A stretch of 64,000 nt of DNA, from assembly GCA_951799425.1 (NCBI GenBank), contig OX637394.1:50843142-50907141 (forward strand), given 5' to 3'. The notes below the pieces were generated by a model. That model was given only the letters and a program-made list of their open reading frames with translations. It searched no databases and was not told the origin of the DNA. The position numbers and the translations under genes are program-made. This document shows positions 35,473-44,046 of the stretch, piece by piece; within the stretch, counting starts at the first letter, position 1, and every line of letters starts with the position of its first letter. The stretch is from Ilex aquifolium (lineage: Eukaryota > Streptophyta > Magnoliopsida > Aquifoliales > Aquifoliaceae).

Positions 35473-35812
35473 GATTGCTACTTTATAACCCACTATCTGG
35501 TTCTTTTACGTCTTCCAGTCACAAAGACGATCAAAACTGACCCACAGATATTATCATCAATACAAGGTACATAATCTGAACAGATACAACAATAAAAACA
35601 AAAAAATTTACAGAAAATTTTACGGGTTCAACCTGTGCAGATCAACTACTGTAAACTGCAGATCAACTACTGTAAACTGTAGATCTCACCCCCCAACCTA
35701 GACTGAACATTGTCCCCAATGTTTCGAGTTTTTCGGTTTGTAGAGCTTGAATACGCAGTTAACTGTGGAGATCTGTTCAATCGCCGATGACCTATACCAA
35801 AAAAAACAGAGA

Positions 35813-35959
35813 TTAAGCATCTTTGGGGTGGTCTGGGTTTTCATTGGGACAAAAACCCTTGATCATCAGTGCGACCCGAAGAAGAACAGCCATAAGTAAA
35901 TAATACAAACAAATGTAGATCATGAGAAGGAGGATAGGGTCATCGAAAAATGCAGACAT
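35813..35959 (-). CDS. Small one-membrane-segment ORF, copy 1, left arm
   Basis: 48 aa; mirror of 39545-39691 with one change (Val for Ala in the LLRVALM stretch). It starts MSAFFDDPILLLMIYICLYY. The open frame extends further upstream through pyrimidine-rich leader, but the ATG of MSAFF matches the paralogous ORF. Confidence 0.4.
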   Translation of the reverse strand: MSAFFDDPILLLMIYICLYYLLMAVLLRVALMIKGFCPNENPDHPKDA

Positions 35960-36105
35960 GGTACTGTTATGGGTTGGATCGTGGTACAGAAGACCAGATG
36001 CAGTGGAGAAGAAGAAGAAAAGAGAAGAAAAAGAAGAAGAAAAAGAAAAGAAAAGAGTAAAGGCGGTGGGGAAAAGAAAAAGGAAAAAAAAAAACGATGG
36101 GAGCC

Positions 36106-37083
36106 TTATAAAGGCAGTCCATCGTGTCGGGTGTCTGATTGACCCGACCCTTTTTTGTGTCGGCAAGCGTAATCTCCGGAGTGATTTCCGGAGATACTTT
36201 CTGGATCCATAAAAAAAATGGTCTCCACATTTTGGACAAAATTCTCCACAAAGGGTTTTAATCGCTGACCATTGACGGTAAAAATGTTACCGTTTGATGG
36301 GTTCTCCACTTCCACTGCCCCATGTTCAAATACCTTTTTAACAATGTATGGTCCAGTCCATCTTGATTTCAACTTACCAGGAAATAGGCGAAGTCTCGAA
36401 TTGAAAAGTAGAACCTTTTGATCAGGTTCAAAAGATTTTCGCACTATGTTCTTGTCATGAAAAATTTTCATCCTGGTTTTTGCAATCTTAGCATTTTCAT
36501 ATGCTTCATTTCTCAATTCCTCCAATTCATTAATCTGAAGCTTCCGTGACAGTCCAGCCTTGTCTAAGTCAAAATTCATTGCTTTAATAGCCCAGTATGC
36601 CCTATGTTCCAATTCCACAGGCAAGTGACATGGCTTTCCATAGACTAATCGATAGGGAGACATGCCCAAAATTGTTTTAAAAGCAGTTCGGTATGCCCAG
36701 AGCGCATCAGTTAGTCTTAATGACCAATCTTTGCGATCTGGGTTCACCGTTTTTTCCAAAATTAATTTGATCTCCCGATTAGCTAACTCAGCTTGTCCAC
36801 TGGTCTGTGGATGATAAGGGGTTGCAATTTTGTGAAAAATCAAGTATTTTTTCATTAAATTCCAGAAGGGACGATTGCAAAAATGAGAACCCCCATCACT
36901 TATAATGGATTTTGGAATTCCAAACCGAGATAAAATATTTTCTTTTAAAAACTTGATCACTGTTTGATGATCATTATTTCGGCATGGAATTGCTTCAACC
37001 CATTTGGATACATAGTCTACGGCTATTAAAATGTATAGATAGCCAAAGGAGGGGGAAATGGTCTCATAAAATCGATACCCCAA
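36106..37083 (-). pseudogene. Athila integrase core and C-terminus
   Basis: Integrase catalytic core with the DDE triad visible: Asp in [16 protein letters not shown], Asp in [10 protein letters not shown], Glu in [14 protein letters not shown]. After it come [20 protein letters not shown] and the C-terminal [14 protein letters not shown] and VNGQRLKPF. The frame overlaps the RT/RNase H/zinc-finger frame (37026-38624) in a different phase: a one-base loss in the C-rich run near 37055 has broken pol just before the core. From 36871 downward the DNA is repeated in the right arm. Confidence 0.8.
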
Positions 37084-38624
37084 CAGTCAAAAATTTCGAT
37101 CACCAAAATTGGGTTTAAGGGCATCATGTTTCTTTTTGAAATGTTTCCCAACCTTTGACATCTATCGCAAGTTACGCAAAAAGCATGGACATCTTGGAAA
37201 AGTGTGGGCCAGTAAAATCCACACTGCAAGATTTTTGCAGCGGTTTTTCGAGATGAAAAATGACCACCGCATGCTTCTGAATGACAAAATGTTATTACCT
37301 GTCTACTTTCCTGAGCGGGGATGCAACGTCTTATGATCTGATCCTTACAGTACTTGAATACGTAGGGATCTTCCCAAAAGAAATTGCGGACCTCCCTCAG
37401 AAACTTCTTTTTGTCCATGGGAGTGAAAAATGGAGGAAGTGTTCCGGTAGCAAGGAAATTAGCAATATCAGCGTACCATGGGGTCTCATCAATCCTGAAT
37501 AGTTGTTCATCAGGGAATTTTTCATTGATTGGCAGTCCATCCTCATGAAATTCATAAGTTAATCTTGACAGATGATCTGCCACCACATTTTCCACACCCT
37601 TTTTGTCCTTAATGACTAAATCAAATTCTTGGAGCAAGAGGATCCATCTCAAGAGCCTTGGTTTGGCATCTTTTTTTGTAAGCAAAAATTTCAGTGCTGC
37701 ATGGTCAGTAAATACAGTAACAGAAGAACCAACAAGATAAGATCGAAATTTTTCCAATGCAAATACTACAGCAAGTAATTCCTTTTCAGTTGTTGAGTAA
37801 TTCATTTGGGCATCATTTAAAGTTTTACTTGCATAGTAAATCACATGTGGCTTCTTATCTTTTCTTTGTCCCAAAACAGCACATACAGCATAGTCACTAG
37901 TATCACACATCAATTCAAAGGGTAGAGTCCAGTCAGGAGGTTGCATTATTGGGGCAGAAATTAACATGCCTTTGAGTTTGTCAAAGGATTTTTGGCACGC
38001 TTCATTCCAGTCGAAAATGACATCCTGACTCAAAAGATGACACATAGGTTTTGCTATGGTGCTGAAGTCTTTTATGAACCTTCTGTAGAATCCTGCATGA
38101 CCTAAGAATGATCGAACATCCTTCACAACCCTAGGAGCAGGAAGATTCCTTATCAAATCAATTTTTGCTTTATCAACTTTCATGCCTTCTGACGACACAA
38201 TGTGACCCAAGACAATGCCTTGATTCACCATGAAATGACATTTCTCCCAGTTAAGCACCAGATTTGCCTCTTTGCATCTCATCAAAACTTTTTCTAGGTT
38301 AACTAGACACAAATCAAATGAGTCACCATATACTGAGAAATCATCCATGAAGATTTCCAAAAATTTTTCTACCATGTCACTGAACAAGCTCAGCATACAT
38401 CTTTGAAATGTTGCAGGAGCGTTACAAAGTCCGAATGGCATCCTTTTGAATGCAAAAGTGCCAAATGGACATGTGAATGTGGTCTTTTCTTGGTCATTCA
38501 GAGCTATCTCAATTTGATTGTATCCGGAATACCCATCCAGGAAACAGTAAAATTCATGGCCTGCTATTCTCTCGAGGACTTGGTCAAGGAAGGGAAGAGG
38601 AAAATGGTCTTTTCTAGTCACCAT
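37026..38624 (-). pseudogene. pol: Athila RT, RNase H and integrase zinc finger (pol fragment)
   Basis: Starts within RT at [20 protein letters not shown] and lacks the RT N-terminus and the protease. RT motifs: [32 protein letters not shown] (active site), [10 protein letters not shown]. RNase [51 protein letters not shown]. Integrase HHCC finger: [11 protein letters not shown] then CVTCDRC. The first codons (MV, 38619-38624) belong to the snap-back junction, not to native RT. The C-terminus is frameshifted near 37055. It is the unique spacer of the inverted repeat, present once. Confidence 0.85.
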
Positions 38625-38639
38625 TTTCCTCTTCCCTTC
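38589..38639. repeat. 20-bp perfect hairpin at inversion junction
   Basis: Arms 38589-38608 and 38620-38639 are perfect inverted copies (GAAGGGAAGAGGAAAATGGT and its complement) around an 11-base loop. The left arm and loop are native RT sequence (antisense). The right arm copies the left arm back and then passes into integrase sequence at CCCTTCTGG. Confidence 0.92.
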
Positions 38640-39398
38640 TGGAATTTAATGAAAAAATACTTGATTTTTCACAAAATTGCAACCCCTTATCATCCACAGA
38701 CCAGTGGACAAGCTGAGTTAGCTAATCGGGAGATCAAATTAATTTTGGAAAAAACGGTGAACCCAGATCGCAAAGATTGGTCATTAAGACTAACTGATGC
38801 GCTCTGGGCATACCGAACTGCTTTTAAAACAATTTTGGGCTTGTCTCCCTATCGATTAGTCTATGGAAAGCCATGTCACTTGCCTGTGGAATTGGAACAT
38901 AGGGCATACTGGGCTATTAAAGCAATGAATTTTGACTTAGACAAGGCTGGACTGTCACGGAAGCTTCAGATTAATGAATTGGAGGAATTGAGAAATGAAG
39001 CATATGAAAATGCTAAGATTGCAAAAATCAGGATGAAAATTTTTCATGACAAGAACATAGTGCGAAAATCTTTTGAACCTGATCAAAAAGTTCTACTTTT
39101 CAATTCGAGACTTCGCCTATTTCCTGGTAAGTTGAAATCAAGATGAACTGGACCATACATTGTTAAAAAGGTATTTGAACATGGGGCAGTGGAAGTGGAG
39201 AACCCATCAAACGGTAACATTTTTACCGTCAATGGTCAGCGATTAAAACCCTTTGTGGAGAATTTTGTCCAAAATGTGGAGACCATTTTTTTTATGGATC
39301 CAGAAAGTATTTCCGGAAATCACTCCGGAGATTACGCTTGCCGACACAAAAAAGGGTCGGGTCAATCAGACACCCGACACGATGGACTGCCTTTATAA
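38633..39398 (+). pseudogene. Integrase 3' fragment, right arm
   Basis: In-frame integrase from [20 protein letters not shown] through [14 protein letters not shown] to LFPGKLKSR, then a TGA (39144-39146) where the left arm has TGG, so the C-terminus is interrupted; the rest ([21 protein letters not shown]) stays open to 39398. The first catalytic Asp and the zinc finger are absent. The fragment starts exactly at the snap-back junction. Confidence 0.8.
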
Positions 39399-39402
39399 GG
39401 CT
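39389..39402 (+). promoter_or_regulatory. TATA-like box of accessory cassette 1
   Basis: GCCTTTATAAGGC just after the end of the integrase frame, followed by a pyrimidine-rich leader (39410-39500). The equivalent place in cassette 2 reads GCCTTTATTAGGC at about 40904-40916. It is a candidate internal promoter. Confidence 0.45.
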
Positions 39403-39544
39403 CCCATCGTTTTTTTTTTTCCTTTTTCTTTTCCCCACCGCCTTTACTCTTTTCTTTTCTTTTTCTTCTTCTTTTTCTTCTCTTTTCTTCTTCTTCTCCA
39501 CTGCATCTGGTCTTCTGTACCACGATCCAACCCATAACAGTACC

Positions 39545-39691
39545 ATGTCTGCATTTTTCGATGACCCTATCCTCCTTCTCATGATCTACATTTGTTTGTA
39601 TTATTTACTTATGGCTGTTCTTCTTCGGGCCGCACTGATGATCAAGGGTTTTTGTCCCAATGAAAACCCAGACCACCCCAAAGATGCTTAA
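39545..39691 (+). CDS. Small one-membrane-segment ORF, cassette 1
   Basis: 48 aa starting MSAFFDDPILLLMIYICLYY; one hydrophobic segment of about 24 residues, then a short polar tail (KGFCPNENPDHPKDA). It lies between the candidate TATA box and a TTTTTTTTGGTATAG tract that looks like a 3' splice site. The paralogous 43 aa ORF in cassette 2 keeps DDP, LY and R-F-NPD-P at equivalent places although the DNA around has diverged, which supports real coding. No family recognised. It might be a membrane-anchored accessory protein, or an upstream ORF removed by splicing. Confidence 0.4.
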   Translation: MSAFFDDPILLLMIYICLYYLLMAVLLRAALMIKGFCPNENPDHPKDA

Positions 39692-40031
39692 TCTCTGTTT
39701 TTTTTGGTATAGGTCATCGGCGATTGAACAGATCTCCACAGTTAACTGCGTATTCAAGCTCTACAAACCGAAAAACTCGAAACATTGGGGACAATGTTCA
39801 GTCTAGGTTGGGGGGTGAGATCTACAGTTTACAGTAGTTGATCTGCAGTTTACAGTAGTTGATCTGCACAGGTTGAACCCGTAAAATTTTCTGTAAATTT
39901 TTTTGTTTTTATTGTTGTATCTGTTCAGATTATGTACCTTGTATTGATGATAATATCTGTGGGTCAGTTTTGATCGTCTTTGTGACTGGAAGACGTAAAA
40001 GAACCAGATAGTGGGTTATAAAGTAGCAATC

Positions 40032-40442
40032 ATGGATGTAAATCTTTTTTGGTTTAGTCTAGGAGTCCTACGTACTTTTCCATCTGATGTACATACCATG
40101 ATCATGAGAAAAGCAAGATTAGTAAGGAAGGCTGAAATCAAAAAAAGACAAGCGAAACCCCTCTGTGGCCGAAGCAGTTATTCTAAACGTCGTCGTGCTA
40201 CACGACTTGGTGCCTGTAAACAGTGTGGCAGATACTTTCATGAGAAAAGATACAACAAATGTTCTGAACCAATTTCCGGTCGCGCAACTGATCGATTAAA
40301 CTGGATAAAACATGGGCTGAGTAAGGATTACCCTGATACGCCATGCTATTCCGGTACTGTGCTTAACCGATTTGTGAGAGAGGAAGTTGGGAGAGTTACT
40401 GGTTGTCCATTTTACACAGATACGGAGGGGGAATCAGATTGA
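40032..40442 (+). CDS. Carlavirus-NABP-like Cys/Arg-rich protein, cassette 1
   Basis: 136 aa. N-terminal hydrophobic-mixed part (LFWFSLGVLRTFPSDVHTMI), Lys/Arg-rich middle (MRKARLVRKAEIKKRQ), then CGRSSYSKRRRATRLG followed by a CX2CX4HX6C cluster, EPISGRATDRLNWIKHGLSK and DYPDTP, and an acidic tail (DTEGESD). A GRSSY plus arginine run directly before a small zinc-finger-like cluster, then an IS motif and a G-hydrophobic-Pro end, is the layout I know from the 3'-terminal cysteine-rich nucleic-acid-binding proteins of carlaviruses, several of which suppress RNA silencing or affect host transcription. The similarity is seen by eye and needs a profile search. The ATG at 40032 is preferred because the paralog has its own ATG (41758) at the same position; upstream codons are open but lack ATG. 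Confidence 0.65.
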   Translation: MDVNLFWFSLGVLRTFPSDVHTMIMRKARLVRKAEIKKRQAKPLCGRSSYSKRRRATRLGACKQCGRYFHEKRYNKCSEPISGRATDRLNWIKHGLSKDYPDTPCYSGTVLNRFVREEVGRVTGCPFYTDTEGESD

Positions 40443-40903
40443 CCTCTGTGGAAAAGTGTACTGAGGTTGGGAATGAAAGCTGAAGGTCCGAGTCTGTAAA
40501 AATTTTTGATTCGACGTTCGAACGTTACAACACGTTTGAACGTTTTTGCTAAAATCCTTCTACAATAGTGTATAGTTGCTTTTATTTATTAATGTTATTT
40601 TTAATGCATGTCACTTTCTTTTGTTGTATAATTTTGTTGTTCCTAGTTTCAGATATCGGTGCATGGGTCAAAGCTCAAGTACGAGGTGTTCTCTTACCCT
40701 ACTCATTTTTATTACTATGCACCATTATTGCGCCTGCTGCTATTATTGCGCCTGCCGACACTGCCGAAAGTAAAGTTAGAAAAAAAAAGGGGGGGGGCCT
40801 CCCACTGCCTTTCTTCTTCTTTTTTTTCTTTTCTTCTGCCTGCCAGCTCCTGCCGACACTTTCTTATATTAAAAAAAAAAAAAAAAAAAAAATTCTGAGG
40901 AAT

Positions 40904-40916
40904 GCCTTTATTAGGC
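40904..40916 (+). promoter_or_regulatory. TATA-like box of accessory cassette 2
   Basis: GCCTTTATTAGGC, paralogous to the GCCTTTATAAGGC of cassette 1 and also followed by a pyrimidine-rich leader. The TATTA version would be a weaker TATA box. Confidence 0.35.
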
Positions 40917-41063
40917 CTTCCACCTTTTTCTTTTTCTTCCACCATCACCGGTGTTGGTTCCCCCCTTTTCTCTTTTTCTTCTTCTTCTCTTTCTTTTTCT
41001 TCTCTTCTTCTTCGTCGTCGTTCTTTCTGTTCTCTGTAAAAACAACTCACCCCCTGTAAATCC

Positions 41064-41195
41064 ATGACCATATACGCCGACGATCCAGTCTTTTGTTTAA
41101 TAATTTGTCTTATATGTTTGTATGTGTACCTGGGTGCTCTTTGTGTTCTCACACTTAGGATGAGGAGTTTCCAGAGAAACCCAGATATTCCTTGA
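41064..41195 (+). CDS. Small one-membrane-segment ORF, cassette 2
   Basis: 43 aa starting MTIYADDPVFCLIICL; hydrophobic segment through LYVYLGALCVL, tail RMRSFQRNPDIP. Paralogous to 39545-39691 by position and by conserved residues. It is followed by a TTTTGTTTGTAG acceptor-like tract and then GTTTCGGCAGATGAACAGAT, matching GTCATCGGCGATTGAACAGA of cassette 1. Confidence 0.4.
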   Translation: MTIYADDPVFCLIICLICLYVYLGALCVLTLRMRSFQRNPDIP

Positions 41196-41736
41196 GTTGA
41201 GTAATTGTTGTATTTTGTTTGTAGGTTTCGGCAGATGAACAGATCTGTACCTTACAACCTTATCTCCACTAGCCCACTAGTGCTAGTGTTGTAAGTATTG
41301 CTTGTTTGTAATTTCATTTATATATATATTTGAAATTTGATATCTACAGCTTGTGATTCTCATGGCTATTTGTCTTTATAAGATTCCTTGTGAATTTGCT
41401 ATGCCCTCCAATGACTATGTTGTAATTGCTGTTACAGTAAGATCTGATAATTTGCCAAATAATCCTCCTCAATCCTATGTATTCTGGGTTTATTCCTTCT
41501 TCGTTAATTTGTTTGTTTCATCCTAAATCTTCTTCCTTCCGCTTGTATTTTGGTATACTTTCTCTAGTTTCGTATTTGTAATTTTAGTTTTAGATCTGAA
41601 AAAAAAAAAAAAAAAAAAAAAAAATTTATTTTTTCTGGATCGTGTTCTTTTAAGTATTTGTACATGTATTTCATGATCACATCGGATGCAGCTTCAACTG
41701 TCTTTGTGACTGGCAGACGTTAAAAATCCAGATAGA

Positions 41737-42162
41737 ATGTCTTTAGTCTTAGCAAGCATGGATCCTAAACTTTTTTGGTTTAGTCTAGGAGTTCTACGCA
41801 TTTTCCCATCTGATGTGCATGCTGTGATAATGAGAAAAGCAAGGGATGTGAGAAAAATTGAGATCCGAGAGAAACAACAACAACCATTGTGTGGCAGAAG
41901 CAATTTTACTAAACATCGTCGTTCCAAACGACTGGGTGCTTGTTACCATTGTGGCAGGATATTTCATATGAAAAAACATAATCAGTGTTCTGAACCAATT
42001 TCGGGTCGTGCAACCGATCGATTAAACTGGATAGTGTATGGGCTGAGTAAGGATTATCCTGACACGCCATCTTATGCCAGTCCAGGACTTACAAGTTATG
42101 TGCGACAAGAAGTTGGAAGGGTCACTGATAATGACATAGATCCAAGCGATGACTCGGATTAG
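41737..42162 (+). CDS. Carlavirus-NABP-like Cys/Arg-rich protein, cassette 2
   Basis: 141 aa from ATG 41737, or 134 aa from ATG 41758 (the position shared with cassette 1). By eye about two thirds of residues match the cassette 1 protein. Strictly kept parts: LFWFSLGVLR-FPSDVH, IMRKAR, PLCGRS, RLGAC, CGR-FH, C-SEPISGRATDRLNW, GLSKDYPDTP, EVGRVT. The metal-ligand spacing CX2CX4HX6C is the same although neighbouring residues changed, which suggests selection on a zinc finger. The acidic tail differs (DPSDDSD). Confidence 0.65.
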   Translation: MSLVLASMDPKLFWFSLGVLRIFPSDVHAVIMRKARDVRKIEIREKQQQPLCGRSNFTKHRRSKRLGACYHCGRIFHMKKHNQCSEPISGRATDRLNWIVYGLSKDYPDTPSYASPGLTSYVRQEVGRVTDNDIDPSDDSD

Positions 42163-42275
42163 ATTTTGACTATAAAAACAAAGCTGTGGAAAAATGTGTT
42201 TTGGAATGAAGGTTAAGGGTCTGAACTCTTTTGTAAAATAGTTTTGTACAAAGTTTTGTTGTTGAAATAAAAATG

Positions 42276-42541
42276 TGGGCCGAGTAAGGAACGTCCCGAA
42301 CTACCAACTAACAGTGTAGGTAGGGATTTGATCCTGAGACGCCATAAATTTCCAAGTTCAATTTGTGCATTTTATCTTCTTTCAATTTTCATAGATAAAT
42401 GAGTATGTGGGCTGAGTAAGGAATGTCCTAAAATGCCAACCTGTAGTGTGGGTAGGGATTTTATCCTGAGACGCCATAGTTTTTCAAGTTTAATTGGTGC
42501 ATCTAGTCTTCTTTCAATTTTCATAGATAAATGAGTATGTT
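42276..42541 (+). repeat. Two 132-bp tandem repeats after cassette 2
   Basis: Units start at 42276 and 42408 (TGGGCYGAGTAAGGAAYGTC ... ATAGATAAATGAGTATG). Each begins with GGGCTGAGTAAGGA-like sequence that also encodes GLSKD in both NABP-like ORFs, so they may derive from the 3' coding end of an earlier ORF copy. Mirrored in the left arm near 32964-33229. Confidence 0.75.
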
Positions 42542-44033
42542 TATAATTTTGAATTTTATTTCTTCTTCTTTAAAAAAAAAAAAAACTCACTTCCTTGAAA
42601 AATGGTATTTTCTCTATGCTTAAATGTCAAATGTATATTGCTATTTGTTATTCTTAAGATACAGAATGACCAGACTCGAAAATAGAATTGGTATATAACC
42701 GACATTCCATGAAAAACCTGACATTACCAGTGGAGATGATAAAGAATACCATGGTAAGTTTTGAGCCTTATCATACTTTTGAGAGATAATTAAGATTTAT
42801 TCAAGTAAGGTCTTTCACTCTCTATTTTTGAATAATCTCATTAAATTTGCTTTGATTGAAGCAAGTAAGGTAATCTGTTGACATATCCCCAAGAAATCTG
42901 TTCATACGACACATACATGTTCACATACTTGAGAAAGGATTTTAGGCCATCTTTGATTTGATATTGAGCCTTAGCCATTTTTTTCTGCAAAATTATTTCC
43001 CTAGTCAGCCATGTTTGAGCCCTCAATGTATGATTTCTTCTTTGATAAACCCAAATATTTACCAAGCCACAAGAAAACATACTGGACACACCATTGCTAT
43101 CTAATTTTCTTGCACATTCTTATAAATCAATATGACACAGAAATGCAAAGAAATGGGGAAAACTGTGGAGATTACTTTTCGATGACAAGGAGGAGAATCA
43201 ATGGGAACAAATAAAAAAAAAAAAAAATCATTTCTGGGCAAAATGTCGAAAAGCTAGAAAGAAGTGTGTTACATTACAGAATGAAAGGATAGCTTTTGAA
43301 AATCATTGACGTCATTTCATTAGCCACTGACCTCTGGCCACGCTACAACCTATGAAAAGCCCTAATTGATCTCAAGTCTGTTACATGCGTGTGTTGTCAA
43401 TCAAAATTGGGGTATGGAAAATAGTATTTCTTTAAATTGCATCAATATTCCTTCATGAGATTATGCCAAACATGATTAGTTTGTTTCCTTAAACTTCACT
43501 CCCTTCCTAATTGTGCATGTGATTTTTCGATTGGCCACCTTCTGATCACATGCCCCGTGAGAGACAAGTCACTATAATCGGAGTGAATTTTTGCTGAGAG
43601 CATTCTACGAGAGGTTTGTGAAATCGAAACTATCCATGGAAGGTAGTAAAGTGGAGTGTTTGTTATATAACAATTCTTGTTGCTAGAATGATCATTCTTA
43701 CTACATAGGGAATTTCAAATACCAATATAACAAGTGTTTATTTTTGCATATATTACGTACCAATGACAGAGAAGTGTTTTATTTTGCTAAAAAAAAAAAA
43801 AAAAATTCGGCGTCTCAGCTATCATGGTGCTAATGCATATACACATTTTTTCAAATGGAGTTTGTAGGTAGCTTCACTGAAAACCTTCACGAGACAAAAC
43901 TCGTCCACTAGGAATCACCTAGGGGTTTAACGACATGTTGCATGTGCTAAATGCAACCGGATACCTACGAAAAAGGCATTAGGAATAAATTTCCATTTCA
44001 TTACCATCTTATTGCTAGAGACCAGCAATGTTT
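42542..44033 (+). other. 3' untranslated internal region, right arm
   Basis: AT-rich and non-coding, with A/T homopolymers; mirrored in 31471-32963. Nothing further recognised. Confidence 0.6.
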
Positions 44034-44046
44034 AGGTTGGGGAGTG
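44034..44046 (+). other. Polypurine tract
   Basis: AGGTTGGGGAGTG directly before the LTR3 TG, the expected second-strand primer. The same sequence abuts LTR2 on the minus strand. It is missing before LTR1, as expected for a 5' LTR. Confidence 0.75.

Noticed and set aside
38403..38632. N-terminal half of the plus-strand frame that continues into integrase
   Set aside because: It is the antisense of RT; the fusion with integrase is only a by-product of the inversion junction.
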